DNA of 22,338 nt, from IMG/VR virus record IMGVR_UViG_3300046821_000129, positions 1 through 22,338 of that record, one strand, 5' to 3'. Position 1 is the first letter of the stretch; every line of letters starts with the position of its first letter. The DNA is from a virus. This document shows positions 1-6,891 of the stretch, piece by piece. Made by a program: the position numbers and the translations under genes. A model generated the notes under the pieces. That model saw only the letters and a program-made list of their open reading frames with translations, did no database searches and was not told where the DNA came from.

Positions 1-111
1 TTAGGAACATTTAAAAACAAAGAAGATGCGGCGATTGCATACAATAAATATATTATTGATAACAATTTAAAAAATAAAATAAATACATTAAAAGGTTTAA
101 CAGATGAGTAA
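1..111 (+). CDS. AP2-domain (HNH-AP2 type) homing endonuclease, C-terminal end only
   Basis: Frame 1 is open from the window edge and stops with TAA at 109-111, giving 36 residues. The visible part, around LGTFKNKEDAAIAYNKYII, matches the end of an AP2 DNA-binding domain: the GTF strand, then the acidic-Ala-Ala-x-Ala-Tyr helix, then a late Asn-Thr-Leu. In phages this domain is usually the C-terminal DNA-binding part of HNH-AP2 homing endonucleases. The nuclease part would lie to the left of the window. The stop overlaps the start of the next gene by 8 bases, so the two are probably translationally coupled. The AP2 assignment rests on this short tail only. Confidence 0.6.
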   Translation, partial: LGTFKNKEDAAIAYNKYIIDNNLKNKINTLKGLTDE

Positions 112-1033
112 TGAAATAGTAGAATACAAAAAAAGTGATTGGCTATCAAAGGAAGAAAAATCAGTAATTGATAGACAATTTTTCCCACATGGTGCAAGTG
201 TCGATGATAAAAGATTTTGTATGCAAGTTGCAGAGCAATTAAATTTAAATCCTTTATTAAAACAAATCTTTTTTGTACCAAGAAAAACAAATATCGGAAC
301 ACAACAAAATCCAAACTGGGTAGAAAAAGTAGAGCCTATTGCTGGTAGAGATAGTTATTTAACTTTAGCACATAGAACTGGACAATTAGAAGCAATTGAA
401 AGAAATAGTGAGGTAAGACCTTTTCCAACCATGAATGAGAAAGGGAAATGGATTTTAGAAGATGATCTATGTGGAATATCTACGATTTATAAAAAAGGTC
501 ATACCAGACCATTTATTACTATTGTAAGATATTCAGAATATGTGCAAAAAACAAGCAAAGGCGAGATTACTAAATTTTGGAAAGAAAAGCCTATAACTAT
601 GATTGAAAAAGTAGCAGAAAGCCAAAACTTAAGAAAAGCATTTAATATAACTGGTTTATATGATGAGAGTGAGTTATCAGATGGTGAAACTAATTTAAAT
701 ATTAACAACACAAATAAATTAGAAAAGCCAAAACAGCAACAAAGAAGCAACGATATTAATTCTTTAGTTTTAGAAGTAAATCCATTACAAAAAGCAATAA
801 ATGATTACAATAACCAACCAACTGCAACTTATAACATTGATGTAGATATTGAACTTCCAGAAAAAACAAGAGCATTAACTCCAAAAGAGATAATGATTCA
901 AGAGTTAATTGATAGAGGTGCAAGTGAAGAACAAGCAGCAAAGTGGTGTTGGAATAAAGATGCTGTAATTCCTACTTTTTTAGCTGATCCAGCAAGTATT
1001 GATGTAGCTTTAGAAGAAGCTGTAGGGTTTTAA
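104..1033 (+). CDS. RecT/Bet family single-strand annealing protein
   Basis: A 309-residue protein. Residues of about 25-185 fit the RecT/Bet fold of phage annealing proteins. Visible signs are the early stretch FCMQVAEQLNLNPLLKQIFF, the IAGRDSYLTLAHRTGQ segment, and the conserved MIEKVAESQNLRKAFN helix near 165-180. These proteins pair complementary single strands during phage recombination and replication, usually with an exonuclease partner; none is seen here. The C-terminal third (about 195-309) is low in complexity and Asn/Gln-rich until a final helical segment. It starts inside the end of the preceding gene and is followed 33 bases later by SSB, its usual functional neighbour. The family call is firm; whether it is RecT or Bet proper is not decided. 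Confidence 0.88.
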   Translation: MSNEIVEYKKSDWLSKEEKSVIDRQFFPHGASVDDKRFCMQVAEQLNLNPLLKQIFFVPRKTNIGTQQNPNWVEKVEPIAGRDSYLTLAHRTGQLEAIERNSEVRPFPTMNEKGKWILEDDLCGISTIYKKGHTRPFITIVRYSEYVQKTSKGEITKFWKEKPITMIEKVAESQNLRKAFNITGLYDESELSDGETNLNINNTNKLEKPKQQQRSNDINSLVLEVNPLQKAINDYNNQPTATYNIDVDIELPEKTRALTPKEIMIQELIDRGASEEQAAKWCWNKDAVIPTFLADPASIDVALEEAVGF

Positions 1034-1066
1034 GATGAATATGAATATTAGAAAATAAGGATAAAA

Positions 1067-1540
1067 ATGTTTAACAGAGTAATAGTAATTGGGAATTTAA
1101 CAAGAGATATTGAACTAAAATATTTACCAAGTGGGAGTGCTGTTGCAAAATCTGCAATTGCATCTACTTATAAATATAAAAGTTCAACTGGTGAACAAAA
1201 AGAGGAAGTTTGTTTTTTAGATTTTAATTTATTTGGAAGAAGTGCAGAAGTTGCAAATCAATATCTAAAAAAAGGCTCAAAGGTTTTATTAGAGGGTAGA
1301 TTAATTCTTGAACAATGGACTGCACAAGATGGAACAGCAAGGAGCAAACACTCATTAAGAGTTGAAGCTATGAAAATGCTAGATAGTAAACCATCTGGCG
1401 AACAGCAAGATTATAGAGGAAATGGGCATCAAGAGCAAGGGTATCAAGCTGAAAGTAATACTACAAGACAAAATCCGCCAATAGTTTATGAAAATAGAAT
1501 TCCAGAGATAGACATAGATGAAGAAGAAATACCATTTTAG
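1067..1540 (+). CDS. ssb: Single-stranded DNA-binding protein (SSB)
   Basis: A 157-residue protein with the usual SSB layout. The N-terminal OB fold (about 1-107) opens MFNRVIVIGNLTRDIELKY and contains FNLFGRSAEVANQYLKKGS and VLLEGRLILEQW. A polar, Gln/Asn-rich linker follows, then an acidic tip ending DEEEIPF, the docking tail that recruits replication and repair proteins. AAGGATAAAA just before the ATG is a good ribosome site. It coats single-stranded phage DNA and probably works with the RecT-like protein encoded upstream. Confidence 0.95.
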   Translation: MFNRVIVIGNLTRDIELKYLPSGSAVAKSAIASTYKYKSSTGEQKEEVCFLDFNLFGRSAEVANQYLKKGSKVLLEGRLILEQWTAQDGTARSKHSLRVEAMKMLDSKPSGEQQDYRGNGHQEQGYQAESNTTRQNPPIVYENRIPEIDIDEEEIPF

Positions 1541-1549
1541 GATAAAGAC

Positions 1550-1723
1550 ATGAAAGAATTAATGAAAGAAATTGCAGATGAAATGTTTAAATATTTAATG
1601 ATGGTATTGTTTATTTGTGTAATTGGTGTTGGTGCAATTTTATTTGGGTTTGTGATAATTTTCACAAGTCCATTTTTGGCACTTTTTGGAGAGCTTACAT
1701 TTGAAAGGATTTTTAAAAGATGA
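1550..1723 (+). CDS. Small membrane protein (57 aa)
   Basis: An ATG at 1550, 9 bases after the SSB stop and preceded by AGGATAAAG, opens a 57-codon frame ending TGA at 1721-1723. The N-terminus is amphipathic (MKELMKEIADEMFKYLM), followed by a long hydrophobic stretch at about 17-47, enough for one long or two tight membrane passes, and a basic end FERIFKR. The stop overlaps the next ATG in an ATGA junction, which supports it as a real coupled gene. I recognise no family and infer no function. Confidence 0.6.
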   Translation: MKELMKEIADEMFKYLMMVLFICVIGVGAILFGFVIIFTSPFLALFGELTFERIFKR

Positions 1724-2010
1724 TAAAAATAATAGAAGAAATTGAAAACTTTTTATTAGCATTGTGTGCTTTAAGCGACAATAGTTTTTTTAAACTATTT
1801 TTGACTTATGCAATCTTTGCAATTTTATACACTTTTTTAACCACAAATATAGAAAAATATTTAGGTTTTAAAAATGAAGTTAGATTGTATGATTTAATTT
1901 TTATTGTTTGTTTATTTGCTATGTTTGCGTGGAATAGTTATCACTTGCACATAGTAAAGGTAAATACTGGGACACCTAGTTTTAAAATAAAAAAAGTGGT
2001 TCAAGAATGA
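1720..2010 (+). CDS. Small membrane protein (96 aa)
   Basis: A 96-residue protein with two hydrophobic segments, about 24-42 (FFKLFLTYAIFAILYTFL) and 57-74 (YDLIFIVCLFAMFAW), separated by a short basic loop. It is joined to its neighbours by ATGA-type overlaps at both ends (1720-1723 and 2007-2010), so it belongs to the same early transcript as ssb. No family is recognised. Location next to replication and recombination genes does not by itself say what it does; superinfection exclusion is one possibility but nothing here shows it. Confidence 0.65.
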   Translation: MIKIIEEIENFLLALCALSDNSFFKLFLTYAIFAILYTFLTTNIEKYLGFKNEVRLYDLIFIVCLFAMFAWNSYHLHIVKVNTGTPSFKIKKVVQE

Positions 2011-2261
2011 AGCCACAAGATAACAGCATCAACAATGGTGGAGAAACAGACTACTACCAAATTAAGAATGAATGGAAAAGTTTTCAAGATGTTATAGAAG
2101 ATAGAAAAATGAACTATGCACAAGGGAACATTTTAAAGGTTGCTTGTACTTTTAATATTGGTAGGCACAATGGTACTTCTTATGAAAGAGAATTAAACAA
2201 AATAGTTTACTTTGCGAATAGAGAACTTGAAAGAATTAAAAAGGATAAAGATGCTTATTGA
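2007..2261 (+). CDS. DUF3310-like phage protein
   Basis: An 84-residue protein. Its second half, around NYAQGNILKVACTFN followed by GTSYERELNKIVYFANRELE, resembles the DUF3310 family: a YxxGNxxKY-type helix with an aromatic/Arg-rich end, a Gly-Thr spacer, then an acidic helix with repeated Leu and Tyr. DUF3310 proteins are common in phage early regions and are often misnamed nucleotide kinases; their role is unknown. It overlaps the preceding gene by 4 bases and the next by 11. The family link is by pattern only. Confidence 0.6.
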   Translation: MKPQDNSINNGGETDYYQIKNEWKSFQDVIEDRKMNYAQGNILKVACTFNIGRHNGTSYERELNKIVYFANRELERIKKDKDAY

Positions 2262-2799
2262 TAATCTATTAAAAAGAGTACAAATTGAATGTCTTTTAGC
2301 TTTTGCTCACTCAAGAATATCTGGTGTTGCAGGAAAAGAGCAAGAAGGAACGGTTATTTTCAACAATAGATATGTTCTTAAAGATGCAGTTCAAAGAGGC
2401 AAAGAACTTGAAGAAGCAATCAAAGATTTATCTACTATTGAAATTATCAATCAAAAGATAGGAAATAAAAACAATATTGGATTAGCCAATATGTATCATC
2501 ATCATTATACTAAGTTGTTGGATCTACTTGATAAAGCAATTCCCAAAGATGGTCAAATGATTGAAGGATTGATTGGTTTACATATTTTAACTTTAGCAAC
2601 TGAAAAAGGTATGTTAAATGACGATAATCTTGAATACTTCAAAGATACTATTGCATTATATGAAAACGATAACTTTTCAAAAGATGAAATAGTAAAAGAA
2701 AATGTATTGTTTATGAGGGAAATATCACAAAAAATATTTGAAAACTATTGGAAGAAAACTAAGAAAATAAGCACTAAAAATAAAAGGAGAGCAGCATAA
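2251..2799 (+). CDS. Hypothetical helical early protein
   Basis: A 182-residue protein if started at ATG 2251, which has AAGGA at 2241-2245 five bases upstream. An upstream start at 2212 is also in frame but has no clear ribosome site and would overlap the previous gene by 50 bases. The protein is mainly helical and soluble, with no membrane segment. It contains a His-rich spot (MYHHHYTKLL, about residues 80-89) and ends in a strongly basic tail KKTKKISTKNKRRAA. Its stop shares bases with the ATG of the truncated dUTPase start (TAATG at 2797-2801). I do not recognise a family. Confidence 0.6.
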   Translation: MLIDNLLKRVQIECLLAFAHSRISGVAGKEQEGTVIFNNRYVLKDAVQRGKELEEAIKDLSTIEIINQKIGNKNNIGLANMYHHHYTKLLDLLDKAIPKDGQMIEGLIGLHILTLATEKGMLNDDNLEYFKDTIALYENDNFSKDEIVKENVLFMREISQKIFENYWKKTKKISTKNKRRAA

Positions 2800-2873
2800 T
2801 GTTAAAAGTTTTAGATGGTGGGAAAGCACCAACAAAGGGAAGTAAATATAGTGCTGCAATAGATTTATATTGA
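2799..2873 (+). pseudogene. Orphaned 5' end of a dUTPase gene
   Basis: A strong ribosome site (AAAGGAG at 2782-2788) precedes ATG 2799, which opens only 24 codons before TGA at 2871-2873. The peptide ends [14 protein letters not shown], the same as residues 11-24 of the complete dUTPase at 3358. In all, 18 of 24 residues agree, but many codons differ. It therefore looks like the original dut start, cut off just after the first half of motif 1 when the HNH gene arrived. It is not a recent copy of the downstream gene. It may still be translated as a useless peptide or as a leader that couples ribosomes to the HNH gene. Confidence 0.75.
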
Positions 2874-2912
2874 CATTTTAGTACAATTCTATACATTTTT
2901 AAAAGGATTGTG

Positions 2913-3365
2913 ATGATAAAAATTAAAGAACTTGGAGCTATAAAATCTCCTAAAAATAGAAGTACATATGCTCTATATGAATGTCCAGTATGTAAAAAAG
3001 AGTTTATAGCAAGAAACGGTGATGTAAGTAGTGGAAAATCAACAAAATGCAAAAGTTGTTCTATGAAAAAAGCAAAAACAAAACATGGGGATTGTAAAAC
3101 AAGACTTTATATAATTTGGTCTGATATGAAAGCAAGATGTAATAATGCTAATCATAAAAATTATAATGATTATGGTGGTCGTGGGATAAATGTATGTGAT
3201 GAATGGATTATATATGAGAACTTTAAAGATTGGGCTTTAAGTAATGGATATGAAGATTATTTAACAATTGATAGAGAAAATAATAACGGCAACTATAATC
3301 CCACTAACTGTAGATGGGCTACAAGAAAACAACAAGTAAATAATAGGAGAATCAGTTATGTTTAA
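2913..3365 (+). CDS. HNH homing endonuclease (phage type) inserted in dut
   Basis: A 150-residue protein from ATG 2913; a GTG at 2910 is in frame, but the ATG has better spacing from AAAAGGA at 2901-2907. The N-terminal part has a four-cysteine zinc site (C24, C27, C46, C49). It is followed by the phage HNH signature: [13 protein letters not shown] (about 64-76), [15 protein letters not shown] (84-98) and a core [19 protein letters not shown] (117-135), ending in a QQVNNRR helix. Such enzymes cut allelic genes lacking the insertion and so spread. The gene lies between a truncated dUTPase start and a full dUTPase gene. Its last 8 bases overlap the dUTPase start and carry that gene's ribosome site. 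Family call firm; the target site is inferred to be in dut. Confidence 0.9.
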   Translation: MIKIKELGAIKSPKNRSTYALYECPVCKKEFIARNGDVSSGKSTKCKSCSMKKAKTKHGDCKTRLYIIWSDMKARCNNANHKNYNDYGGRGINVCDEWIIYENFKDWALSNGYEDYLTIDRENNNGNYNPTNCRWATRKQQVNNRRISYV

Positions 3366-3867
3366 AATTTTAAAAAAAGGATGTGAGCCTACAAAAGGCT
3401 CTAAATATTCAGCAGCAATAGACCTTTATAGTGCTGAAGATGTAGTTATTGGAACTGGTGAAACTGTTAAAGTGCCTTTAGGAGTTTGTATTGATGAAAA
3501 TTATTTATTAATGATGATAGAGAATAAAATAGATGGAATGACAAGAGAACAGCAAAAAGTAAATTTTATGAAAGACCATTATCTGCAACTAGAACCAAGA
3601 AGTTCTTTAAGAGCAAAAGGTTTAATTGCTGGAACAGGAATAATTGATTTAGATTATAAAGATGAGATTATGATTATATTGCATAATCCAATAACTTTTA
3701 AAGCTATTGTTAAATGGATTTTTTCTTTTGGAAGAAATAAATCAGTTTTTAAAATCTCAAAAGGTGAGAAAATTGCTCAAATACTTCTAAAAGAGCATAA
3801 GACTTATTTGATGGGTATTGATACAGATGATGTAAGAAATGGTGGATTTGGGAGTACGGATAAATGA
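3358..3867 (+). CDS. dut: dUTP diphosphatase (trimeric dUTPase)
   Basis: A 169-residue protein carrying all five motifs of trimeric dUTPases: AIDLYSA (20-26), PRSSLRAKG (80-88), [11 protein letters not shown] (94-104, with the catalytic Asp in the IID step), [10 protein letters not shown] (135-144) and the C-terminal flap NGGFGSTDK (161-169). It hydrolyses dUTP to dUMP and pyrophosphate, keeping uracil out of phage DNA. It is longer than the usual 140-150 residues because of two insertions, about 55-74 and 113-130. AGGAGA shortly before ATG 3358, inside the end of the HNH gene, supports this start. All catalytic motifs look intact, so the enzyme should be active despite the HNH insertion upstream. 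Confidence 0.95.
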   Translation: MFKILKKGCEPTKGSKYSAAIDLYSAEDVVIGTGETVKVPLGVCIDENYLLMMIENKIDGMTREQQKVNFMKDHYLQLEPRSSLRAKGLIAGTGIIDLDYKDEIMIILHNPITFKAIVKWIFSFGRNKSVFKISKGEKIAQILLKEHKTYLMGIDTDDVRNGGFGSTDK

Positions 3868-3911
3868 TAACTAACTCATTCTTTGATGCAATAAAAGATT
3901 TAATTAAATAG
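3864..3911 (+). CDS. Possible 15-residue peptide after dut
   Basis: An ATGA overlap at 3864-3867 with the dUTPase stop opens a 15-codon frame ([15 protein letters not shown]) ending TAG at 3909-3911. It is amphipathic. The overlap is the same type seen between real genes in this operon, but the frame is too short to call with confidence and may be only a spacer before the next ribosome site (AGGAGATAGTA). Confidence 0.2.
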   Translation: MITNSFFDAIKDLIK

Positions 3912-3920
3912 GAGATAGTA

Positions 3921-4250
3921 ATGAGTATAAATGAAAAGCCAACCACTAAAATAGGTATAAATGAATTTGGAATACTTGAATATCTTAAATATATTCCTAT
4001 TTTAATTGAACAAAATAATGAATTACTTAAGAAGATAGAATATATTGAAAATTCACTAATAAATAAACTAGACTTTTCAAAAAGATGTGATGTTCGAAGT
4101 TTTTTAGAAGTTTCAGAAAGTACTCTTTCTAATATGATGAATGATGGAAGATTAAAGCAAGGTATTCATTATACTAAAACAATTAAGGGGAGAAAGACTA
4201 AAATCATATTTCACGAAGATGCGATTGTAAAATATAAAGGAAATAAATGA
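3921..4250 (+). CDS. Excisionase-like / AlpA-like DNA-binding protein
   Basis: A 109-residue protein. Residues of about 20-55 form a predicted coiled helix (LIEQNNELLKKIEYIENSL). The C-terminal half looks like a small winged helix-turn-helix of the excisionase type: FLEVSESTLSNMMNDGRLKQ, then HYTKTIKGRKTKIIFHEDAI. The pattern of a helix reading a marker, a polar turn, then a strand-rich wing fits proteins that bend DNA at attachment sites. AGGAGATAGTA precedes the ATG. Its stop overlaps the integrase start by 4 bases (ATGA), the usual xis-int pairing, and that context is much of the reason for the call. It could instead be a regulator of the operon. One arm of a 19-bp inverted repeat lies in its last codons. 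Confidence 0.6.
   Translation: MSINEKPTTKIGINEFGILEYLKYIPILIEQNNELLKKIEYIENSLINKLDFSKRCDVRSFLEVSESTLSNMMNDGRLKQGIHYTKTIKGRKTKIIFHEDAIVKYKGNK
4208..4226 (+). repeat. Left arm of a 19-bp inverted repeat flanking int
   Basis: ATTTCACGAAGATGCGATT is the exact reverse complement of 5381-5399. It lies in the last codons of the excisionase-like gene (encoding FHEDAI), 9 bases before the integrase ribosome site. The match ends cleanly at both sides. Confidence 0.85.
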
Positions 4251-5290
4251 CTTTTTACAATCGAGAAGGAATGCTTTACGCAAGAATAAATGGAAAGAGA
4301 ATATCCACTAAATTAAAGTATTCAAAAGAAAATATTAAACTATTTACATCATATTCAAAAAATGATGAGTTCTTTTCAAAATTTAATGTTGATAATATAA
4401 ATATACCAACTGTTATTGAATTATGCGAAGAAGTTTTAGAAGAAAAGGAAGCTCAACTAAAACCAACCTCAATGTGTATGTATCGTTCTATGTTTAAGAC
4501 ATATATTGTACCCTATTTTAATAAAAGAATAGATGAAATAGAACCTTTAGATATAGATAAATGGTATAAAAACTTTACAAATAAATCAGGGATTATAACA
4601 TCTGAATCAGTTTTAAAACCCGCTTTTGAAAAAGCAATATTGAGAAAGTATATAACAACCTCTCCTTTTGTTATTACAAAGCCTAGATTAAAAAGTACTT
4701 ATAAAATAAATCCTTTTACTTTGCAAGAAATAGAATTGCTTTTGCATAATAGTAATGGGTGGTTTAAAAATTTTATTGGATTATGTTTTTTTACTGGTGC
4801 AAGAACGGGTGAAATATTAGCTTTAAAATGGTGCGATATTAATTTTAATAACTATACAATAGATATTAATAAAACACAAACTAATGGATTTACTCAAAGT
4901 CCTAAAACTGAATCAAGTATTAGAATAATAGATATGCTGCCACAATCAGAAGATTTTTTAAAAAATCAAAGAAAAGAAACTGGATTAAGAGAGTATGTAT
5001 TTTTGCCTAAAGGTAAAAAAATTTGTACTTCTTCATATTTAACTCCCACTTGGAATAATTTATTAATTCAAGTGGGTCTTGAGCATAGAGGAATATATCA
5101 AACTAGACATTCGTTTGCTTCAAATATGCTAAGTAATAAAGAAGACTTAAATTGGGTATCGCAAACACTAGGACACAAGAATCCAGGAATCACTCAACAA
5201 AAATATTTTAAGTATATTCCAGCTAAAAGGAATGAAAGAAAAAACACATTTTTGGACACTATCGACACAAAATCAGCACAGTCCATCTAG
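4247..5290 (+). CDS. int: Tyrosine recombinase (phage integrase)
   Basis: A 347-residue protein with the three integrase parts. There is a short N-terminal arm-binding strand region (MLYARINGKRISTKLKYS), a SAM-like core-binding domain of about 52-135 (LKPTSMCMYRSMFKTYIVPY), and the catalytic domain of about 155-330. Catalytic residues visible: R186 in FFTGARTGEILALKW, K220 in SPKTESSIR, R287 in YQTRHSFAS (Tyr replaces the first His of HxxR, as in many phage integrases), H310 in TLGHKNPG, and nucleophile Y320 in QQKYFKYIP. It would catalyse integration into and excision from the host chromosome. AAAGGA at 4236-4241 gives a good ribosome site. It is the last rightward gene and faces a phage tail-region gene 175 bases away. 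Confidence 0.95.
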   Translation: MTFYNREGMLYARINGKRISTKLKYSKENIKLFTSYSKNDEFFSKFNVDNINIPTVIELCEEVLEEKEAQLKPTSMCMYRSMFKTYIVPYFNKRIDEIEPLDIDKWYKNFTNKSGIITSESVLKPAFEKAILRKYITTSPFVITKPRLKSTYKINPFTLQEIELLLHNSNGWFKNFIGLCFFTGARTGEILALKWCDINFNNYTIDINKTQTNGFTQSPKTESSIRIIDMLPQSEDFLKNQRKETGLREYVFLPKGKKICTSSYLTPTWNNLLIQVGLEHRGIYQTRHSFASNMLSNKEDLNWVSQTLGHKNPGITQQKYFKYIPAKRNERKNTFLDTIDTKSAQSI

Positions 5291-5326
5291 GAAGTGCGAC
5301 TTTATCGTATCTATTTTATAATTATA

Positions 5327-5363
5327 ACTTATATATTTTAAAATAAACTAAATATATATAAGT
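5327..5363. terminator. AT-only hairpin between int and the late operon end
   Basis: ACTTATATATTT (5327-5338) pairs with AAATATATATAAGT (5350-5363) with a two-base slip and an 11-base loop. It lies where transcripts from both sides should end. The stem has only two G/C pairs at most, so it would be a weak terminator and could equally be an integrase arm-site region or a chance AT palindrome. Confidence 0.25.
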
Positions 5364-5380
5364 ATATAAAAACACTAAAA

Positions 5381-5399
5381 AATCGCATCTTCGTGAAAT
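5381..5399 (-). repeat. Right arm of a 19-bp inverted repeat flanking int
   Basis: AATCGCATCTTCGTGAAAT is the exact reverse complement of 4208-4226. It lies in non-coding AT-rich DNA 91 bases after the integrase stop. The two arms enclose the whole integrase gene (1154 bases between them). Confidence 0.85.
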
Positions 5400-5445
5400 T
5401 TTATTAAATAAAAACTTATAATTTATATAATTAATATATTAAACT

Positions 5446-5465
5446 ATGACACAAATTTGACTCAT
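5446..5465. repeat. Imperfect 20-bp dyad next to the late operon stop
   Basis: ATGACACAAATTTGACTCAT has matching ends (ATGA/TCAT) and a palindromic centre (CAAATTTG) with two mismatched pairs between. It immediately abuts the stop of the leftward gene at 5466. It could be an integrase core site, a weak hairpin at the transcript end, or chance. Confidence 0.25.
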
Positions 5466-6887
5466 TTACATTATCTTCATTGTACTAGCAATAACAAACT
5501 GTGGCATAAACCGATTCACAAAATCCCAGCTCATATCATCAGCCACATATATTTCATTTATTTTTTCAGCAGGAGTGGATGAAGTTGTTACGACGTCTGC
5601 TTGTAATTTTTCTTCTACAATATTATTATATACACCATATACACTATACGCAAACTTTCCAACTCCAAGTATAGTATTTAGTACGAGATCATCAGCAAGT
5701 ATTGTTAGTGCTGTTTCCATTGCTGACTCTTCAACTCCTGCTTCAACCATTTGAGCTGTATATGTTTCTATAGCTGCTTGGTCTGCTATAAAAGCATCGT
5801 AAATATTAATACCTCCACCAATAAGTGAAACAATTTGACCACCTACGACCATTACTTTATTACCAATCAAAGCACCAGTAAGAGATATAACCATACCTGC
5901 AATGACTAGAACTGTTCCAATACCGACTCCAAGACCTAATGGAATCAGATAATATTGTTGAGTTAATACTGCTATTGCAATAATAATTATAATAAACACA
6001 ACACCCCAAACACCCTTTTGATACCACTTCTTTTTATGCTCAACTTCTTGTGTAAAAGTCTTTATATTATTTTGGATAAATGCTACAAACTCATCTGCTG
6101 GTAAATTTCTTATCGCTGCATATCCATATAAAGTAGTTGGTTGATTAGGAATGTCTGGAAGTTCTATAAGAGCATCAAATAACTCAATATCATTTCCAAT
6201 AACATAAGTATCTGGCTTATTTCCCATTCCAAGAATTTTATATTTTCTTTTGACAAATAATCTATCATTAATTACTTTTCTTAGTTCTTCATCTGAAAAA
6301 GTATAAGTAAAATATTTTAAATTACTTCTTGCATCACCATTAAAAAAATCAACTTCATTTGGATTAACTTCATTCCATGTGTCAATAGTATCTGTTGAAT
6401 CATTATCAATCATATACATAACTAATCTAGAGTATAAAATATTTGCTATTTCTTCATCACTTGCACCATCAAAATTTGTTTCAATATTGTTTTTAAATAT
6501 TTGATAGTCATATCTATCTTTATCTCCAAAAGCAACTTTTAAAGTAGTTCCATATTTCTCAAATATTTCTAAACATTTATTTGTAAGTTGTATTTGATGT
6601 GTAAGTTTTGATTGTTCAGATGTATAAGATATTGATGTAGTTCTTAGTTTCACTCCAAATCCTGCAAGTCCTCTAGTATCTCCAAGGAATTTTGGTTTTA
6701 ATCCAAATAGTTTTGCAACTTCTTTATTTCTATAACTTCCATTATTCCATAAATATAGCTTCCCTTCTAGATTCCATAAAGCCAAAAGTTTTCTTTTAAA
6801 TCTTCTATCTTTAATTTTTTTAGCTGCTTTAAATCCTTGTCGTGCCGATACTAAATCGCCACGATAAGGTACAAGTATATTTCCCAC
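5466..6887 (-). CDS. Unknown protein with glycine-rich membrane segments
   Basis: A 473-residue protein starting at GTG 6887, with GGA about 7 bases upstream inside the end of the previous gene. Residues 1-290 look soluble and mixed, with a basic start (KAAKKIKDRRFKRKLL). At about 293-365 there are three or so hydrophobic segments, beginning WGVVFIIIIIAIAVL, then GLGVGIGTVLVIAGMVISL and GGQIVSLIGGGINIY, very rich in Gly and Ile. An Ala-rich helical region follows. The pattern recalls phage proteins that enter or cross a membrane, such as ejected virion proteins, but I recognise no family. It is the last gene of the leftward operon, a place where accessory genes also accumulate. Confidence 0.65.
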   Translation of the reverse strand: MGNILVPYRGDLVSARQGFKAAKKIKDRRFKRKLLALWNLEGKLYLWNNGSYRNKEVAKLFGLKPKFLGDTRGLAGFGVKLRTTSISYTSEQSKLTHQIQLTNKCLEIFEKYGTTLKVAFGDKDRYDYQIFKNNIETNFDGASDEEIANILYSRLVMYMIDNDSTDTIDTWNEVNPNEVDFFNGDARSNLKYFTYTFSDEELRKVINDRLFVKRKYKILGMGNKPDTYVIGNDIELFDALIELPDIPNQPTTLYGYAAIRNLPADEFVAFIQNNIKTFTQEVEHKKKWYQKGVWGVVFIIIIIAIAVLTQQYYLIPLGLGVGIGTVLVIAGMVISLTGALIGNKVMVVGGQIVSLIGGGINIYDAFIADQAAIETYTAQMVEAGVEESAMETALTILADDLVLNTILGVGKFAYSVYGVYNNIVEEKLQADVVTTSSTPAEKINEIYVADDMSWDFVNRFMPQFVIASTMKIM

Positions 6888-6891
6888 TTAA

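Larger units (their letters stand above)
5291..5465. other. Gap between converging genes; candidate attP or terminator region
   Basis: This is the only non-coding stretch between the rightward early and the leftward late genes, and it lies directly after int, where attP is often found. It is almost pure A/T apart from the start (about 5291-5308) and the 19-bp repeat arm. It holds an A/T-only hairpin (5327-5338 with 5350-5363) and an imperfect dyad at 5446-5465. No tRNA-like sequence or strong GC-stem terminator is visible. The attP role is inferred from position only. Confidence 0.35.

Noticed and set aside
1034-1066. Seven-codon frame between recT and ssb
   Set aside because: Too short and better explained as a spacer holding the ssb ribosome site.
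2870-2896. Promoter-like TTGACA followed by TATACA before the HNH gene
   Set aside because: The spacing is only 14 bases, below the usual 16-18, and such hexamers are common in AT-rich DNA; interesting but not supported enough to annotate.
5291-5465. tRNA fragment as an attachment site
   Set aside because: No cloverleaf arms, T-loop consensus or CCA-type end is visible.
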